The notes beneath the pieces are model-generated. The model did not search any database. It worked only from the letters and a program-made list of their open reading frames with translations, and had not been told where the DNA came from. This document shows positions 61,641 through 64,000 of a DNA stretch of 64,000 bases, in pieces; positions within the stretch are counted from its first letter, which is position 1, and every line of letters begins with the position of its first letter. A program made the translations under genes and the position numbers. The stretch is from Chitinophaga pendula (GTDB lineage Bacteria > Bacteroidota > Bacteroidia > Chitinophagales > Chitinophagaceae), in assembly GCF_020386615.1 (NCBI RefSeq), contig NZ_CP077769.1, forward strand, positions 6,311,501 to 6,375,500. Direction: 5' to 3'.

Positions 61641-64000
61641 CGATAAATCCGGTTTCCGCCTGCAATACATGGAAATATACAATTGGGGCACCTTTGATGG
61701 ACATGTATGGCAGATAAAACCAGAAGGGGAAACATCCCTGCTCACAGGAGCCAACGGTAGTGGCAAAACCACCTACGTCGATGCACTCCTCACCCTGATG
61801 GTGCCGGAAAGAAAACACAGATTTTATAACCAGTCCTCCGGTAGCGAGAAAAAAGGAGACCGTACAGAAGAAAGTTATGTACTGGGTGGTTTTGGTAGCT
61901 TACATACCGAAAACAGTACCTCCGGCAAAACACTCTACCTCCGCGAAAACCGCGAAGAAGCATATAGCATCCTCCTCGCCTGTTTCGCCAACGAAGTCGG
62001 CCAAGAAGTCACCTTGTTCCAGGTACGCTACTTCGGTGGCAGCGATATGCGCCGCATATACGCCATCGCACACAAAGCCCTGCACATCGAAGCCGACTTC
62101 ACCCCCTTCGACCTCAATGGCGCCTGGCGCCGCCGTATAGACCAGCTATACAACAAAAGCAGCCGCCGCCAGGTAGAATGGTTCGACTCCGCCGGCCGAT
62201 ATGCACAACGCATGGTAGAAGTGCTGGGCATGCAAAGCCTGCAAGCACTCAGCCTCTTCAACCAGACCGTAGGTATCAAAGTCCTCGGCAACCTCGACGA
62301 GTTCATCCGCATGCATATGCTCGAACCGCGTAACATGGAAGAACAGTTCCAGGACCTCAAAAAACACCTCGCTACCCTCCTCGATGCCCAACGCAATATC
62401 GAAAAAGCAGAAGCCCAGATCGCCCTGCTGCTACCCCTCCAGGATCACTACGCCTCCTATCAGCAACAAGCAGCACAACTCGCACTGGCCAAACAGGAAG
62501 TAGAAATAGGCACCATCTGGAACAGCTACACCAAATACCAACTACTCGGAGAAGCCCTCACCAATGGCCAGAAAGCCCTCGAAGAACTCAAACTACGCCT
62601 CCAACAAGCCCGCGAACAAGTAGCGCGACTCCAGGACGAAGAACGCCAGATCAAAAACCAAATAGATCAAAATAAAGCAGGACAACGCCTCCAGGCCCTT
62701 ACCAAAGACCTGGAAGATGCCCGCCAGAAACTGTCCGATACACAAATCGCCCTCGACCAGTTCACCGAATGGTGCACCAACATCCACCTCGAAGAAACCA
62801 ACGCCTCCGATGATGCTGCCTACAGCCGCATCAAAAAAGAAGCAGACAAAGCCAATAAAAGACTCGCCTTGGAAACCCGCAATAACGAGGAAGACTGGTA
62901 CGACGCCCGCCAACAGCTCAAAAAAGCACAAGATGGCATCGTCACCGTGGAAAACGACCTCAACATGCTCCTCCAAAGCCGTAATAATATACCTGGCCAC
63001 CTGATCCACCTCCGTAAAGATATCTGCCAGGCCCTCAAACTGGAAACCTCCGAACTCCCGTTTGCAGGAGAACTCATGCAGGTAAGACCCGAAGACCTGG
63101 AATGGCAACCCGTACTGGAAAAACTACTCCATGGCTTCGCTCTCCGCCTGCTCGTTCCAGATAAACATTATAAAAAAGTAACCCGATACGTAAATACCAC
63201 CAACCTGCAAGCCAGACTAGTATACTACAACGTCGGCGAACTAGGCATGCACCAGTATGCAGAAGATGATACCGTTTGGCATAAACTGGACTTCCACCCA
63301 GATCACAAACTAAGCGACTGGGTAAGCCAACAGGTAATACGCATGTTCGAACACAGCTGCGTGGAAAGTGACAAAGAACTGGCCCGCTACGACAACGCCA
63401 TCACCATACATGGCCTTATCAAAAACAGAGACCGCCATGAAAAAGATGACCGCCCCGATCGTAATGATCCCAGCCGATACGTACTGGGCTGGAACAACGA
63501 AAAAAAGAAAGAAGCCCTCACCACTAAAAGGCTTCGCCTGATAGCAGAAGCAGAAAGCGCCAAAGAAGCACTCGACAGAGCCGATAATAAAAAGAAAAGA
63601 TTAGGCAAACAACTCGTCTCCGTTCAACATATCATCGATCATAACAGCTTCTCCCTGATCAATATCGCTGGCGTACAAAGAGCCATCCGTAATATAGAAG
63701 AGCAGATCAACGCCCTCAAACAAAGCAGCAACCAGCTGTCCGAACTGACCGGCCAGCTCACCGCCGTTCAGGAACAGATCATGCAGCAGGAAACCGACAG
63801 AGATGCCTTACTCACAAAAATCGGTATCAGCGAAAACAACCTGCAACAGGTAGAAACACAACAACAACACCTGCAGCCCCTCCTGCAGCAACTCACAGAA
63901 GAAGATACCCTGCAACTGCTCGACTTCCAGCGCAGACACGACTCCGTACTGCTTAATATCGGCCTCAACAACATCGACCTGGTATACCAGCAGATCAAAA
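61612..64000 (+). CDS. jetC: Wadjet defence protein JetC, SMC-like ATPase (partial, N-terminal 796 codons)
   Basis: The frame is open from ATG 61612 to the right edge; I read 796 codons and no stop. It has an ATPase head starting MQLNVFSTDSDKSGFRLQY, with Walker A GANGSGKT at residues 46-53, then a long coiled coil rich in Gln, Glu and Lys. From about residue 484 a segment FAGELMQVRPEDLEWQPVLE and the following LLHGFALRLLVP resembles the COG4913 hinge-adjacent core. The signature motif and Walker B, near the C-terminus in this family, lie beyond the window. The start overlaps jetB by 29 bases. Confidence 0.92.
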   Translation, partial: MQLNVFSTDSDKSGFRLQYMEIYNWGTFDGHVWQIKPEGETSLLTGANGSGKTTYVDALLTLMVPERKHRFYNQSSGSEKKGDRTEESYVLGGFGSLHTENSTSGKTLYLRENREEAYSILLACFANEVGQEVTLFQVRYFGGSDMRRIYAIAHKALHIEADFTPFDLNGAWRRRIDQLYNKSSRRQVEWFDSAGRYAQRMVEVLGMQSLQALSLFNQTVGIKVLGNLDEFIRMHMLEPRNMEEQFQDLKKHLATLLDAQRNIEKAEAQIALLLPLQDHYASYQQQAAQLALAKQEVEIGTIWNSYTKYQLLGEALTNGQKALEELKLRLQQAREQVARLQDEERQIKNQIDQNKAGQRLQALTKDLEDARQKLSDTQIALDQFTEWCTNIHLEETNASDDAAYSRIKKEADKANKRLALETRNNEEDWYDARQQLKKAQDGIVTVENDLNMLLQSRNNIPGHLIHLRKDICQALKLETSELPFAGELMQVRPEDLEWQPVLEKLLHGFALRLLVPDKHYKKVTRYVNTTNLQARLVYYNVGELGMHQYAEDDTVWHKLDFHPDHKLSDWVSQQVIRMFEHSCVESDKELARYDNAITIHGLIKNRDRHEKDDRPDRNDPSRYVLGWNNEKKKEALTTKRLRLIAEAESAKEALDRADNKKKRLGKQLVSVQHIIDHNSFSLINIAGVQRAIRNIEEQINALKQSSNQLSELTGQLTAVQEQIMQQETDRDALLTKIGISENNLQQVETQQQHLQPLLQQLTEEDTLQLLDFQRRHDSVLLNIGLNNIDLVYQQIK

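Overview
The window looks like chromosomal DNA of a Bacteroidota bacterium, most probably family Chitinophagaceae (Chitinophaga-like). The evidence is a PorP/SprF outer-membrane protein next to a giant adhesin with a gliding-motility-type (T9SS type B) C-terminus, a fused branched-chain 2-oxoacid dehydrogenase E1, promoters of the TTTG...TAnnTTTG class, and few Shine-Dalgarno sequences. This is inference from gene content; no ribosomal RNA is present to fix the taxon.

Left part (1-12 kb): a small exported sugar-metabolism group (Tat-exported Gfo/Idh/MocA oxidoreductase, formylglycine-generating-enzyme-like protein, Tat-exported TIM-barrel isomerase, SGNH esterase), a holin-like membrane protein, the fused E1 dehydrogenase, a NYN-LOTUS putative RNase, Dps, an MFS transporter and RmuC. 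At 12.3-15.4 kb a three-gene operon (aminotransferase, CMP-sugar synthetase, iron-type alcohol dehydrogenase) matches the 8-amino-Kdo pathway of lipid A-core biosynthesis. The arabinose-5-phosphate isomerase that starts Kdo synthesis lies at 38.3-39.3 kb with a mannose-1-phosphate guanylyltransferase.

Middle part (15-44 kb): a broken SnoaL-like gene, small stress-type proteins (CsbD-like, YtxH, holin-like), a CAP lipoprotein, a GH25 lysozyme, a radical SAM/SPASM protein, NadD, phenylacetyl-CoA epoxidase paaABCD without an adjacent paaE, two peptidase-type secreted proteins, FeoB, a PadR-PspC pair, a SulP transporter with a beta-carbonic anhydrase, RecQ, and tRNA-Phe with a clear promoter and terminator.

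Right part (44-64 kb): a four-gene minus-strand block runs from 57.0 to 44.9 kb: tail-collar protein, signal-less periplasmic-binding-fold protein, a 3148-residue cadherin-like adhesin with near-identical internal repeats, and PorP/SprF. I regard this as the least understood module here. From 59.5 kb to the window edge lie jetA, jetB and the first 796 codons of jetC of a Wadjet (JetABCD/MksBEFG-type) anti-plasmid defence locus. It is preceded by an unusual array of 11-bp repeats, and a 24-bp part of that element recurs 29 kb away upstream of feoB. jetD, if present, lies beyond the window.

No rRNA, CRISPR array, insertion sequence or prophage was recognised. Product names rest on motif and family recognition by eye; no database search was run.
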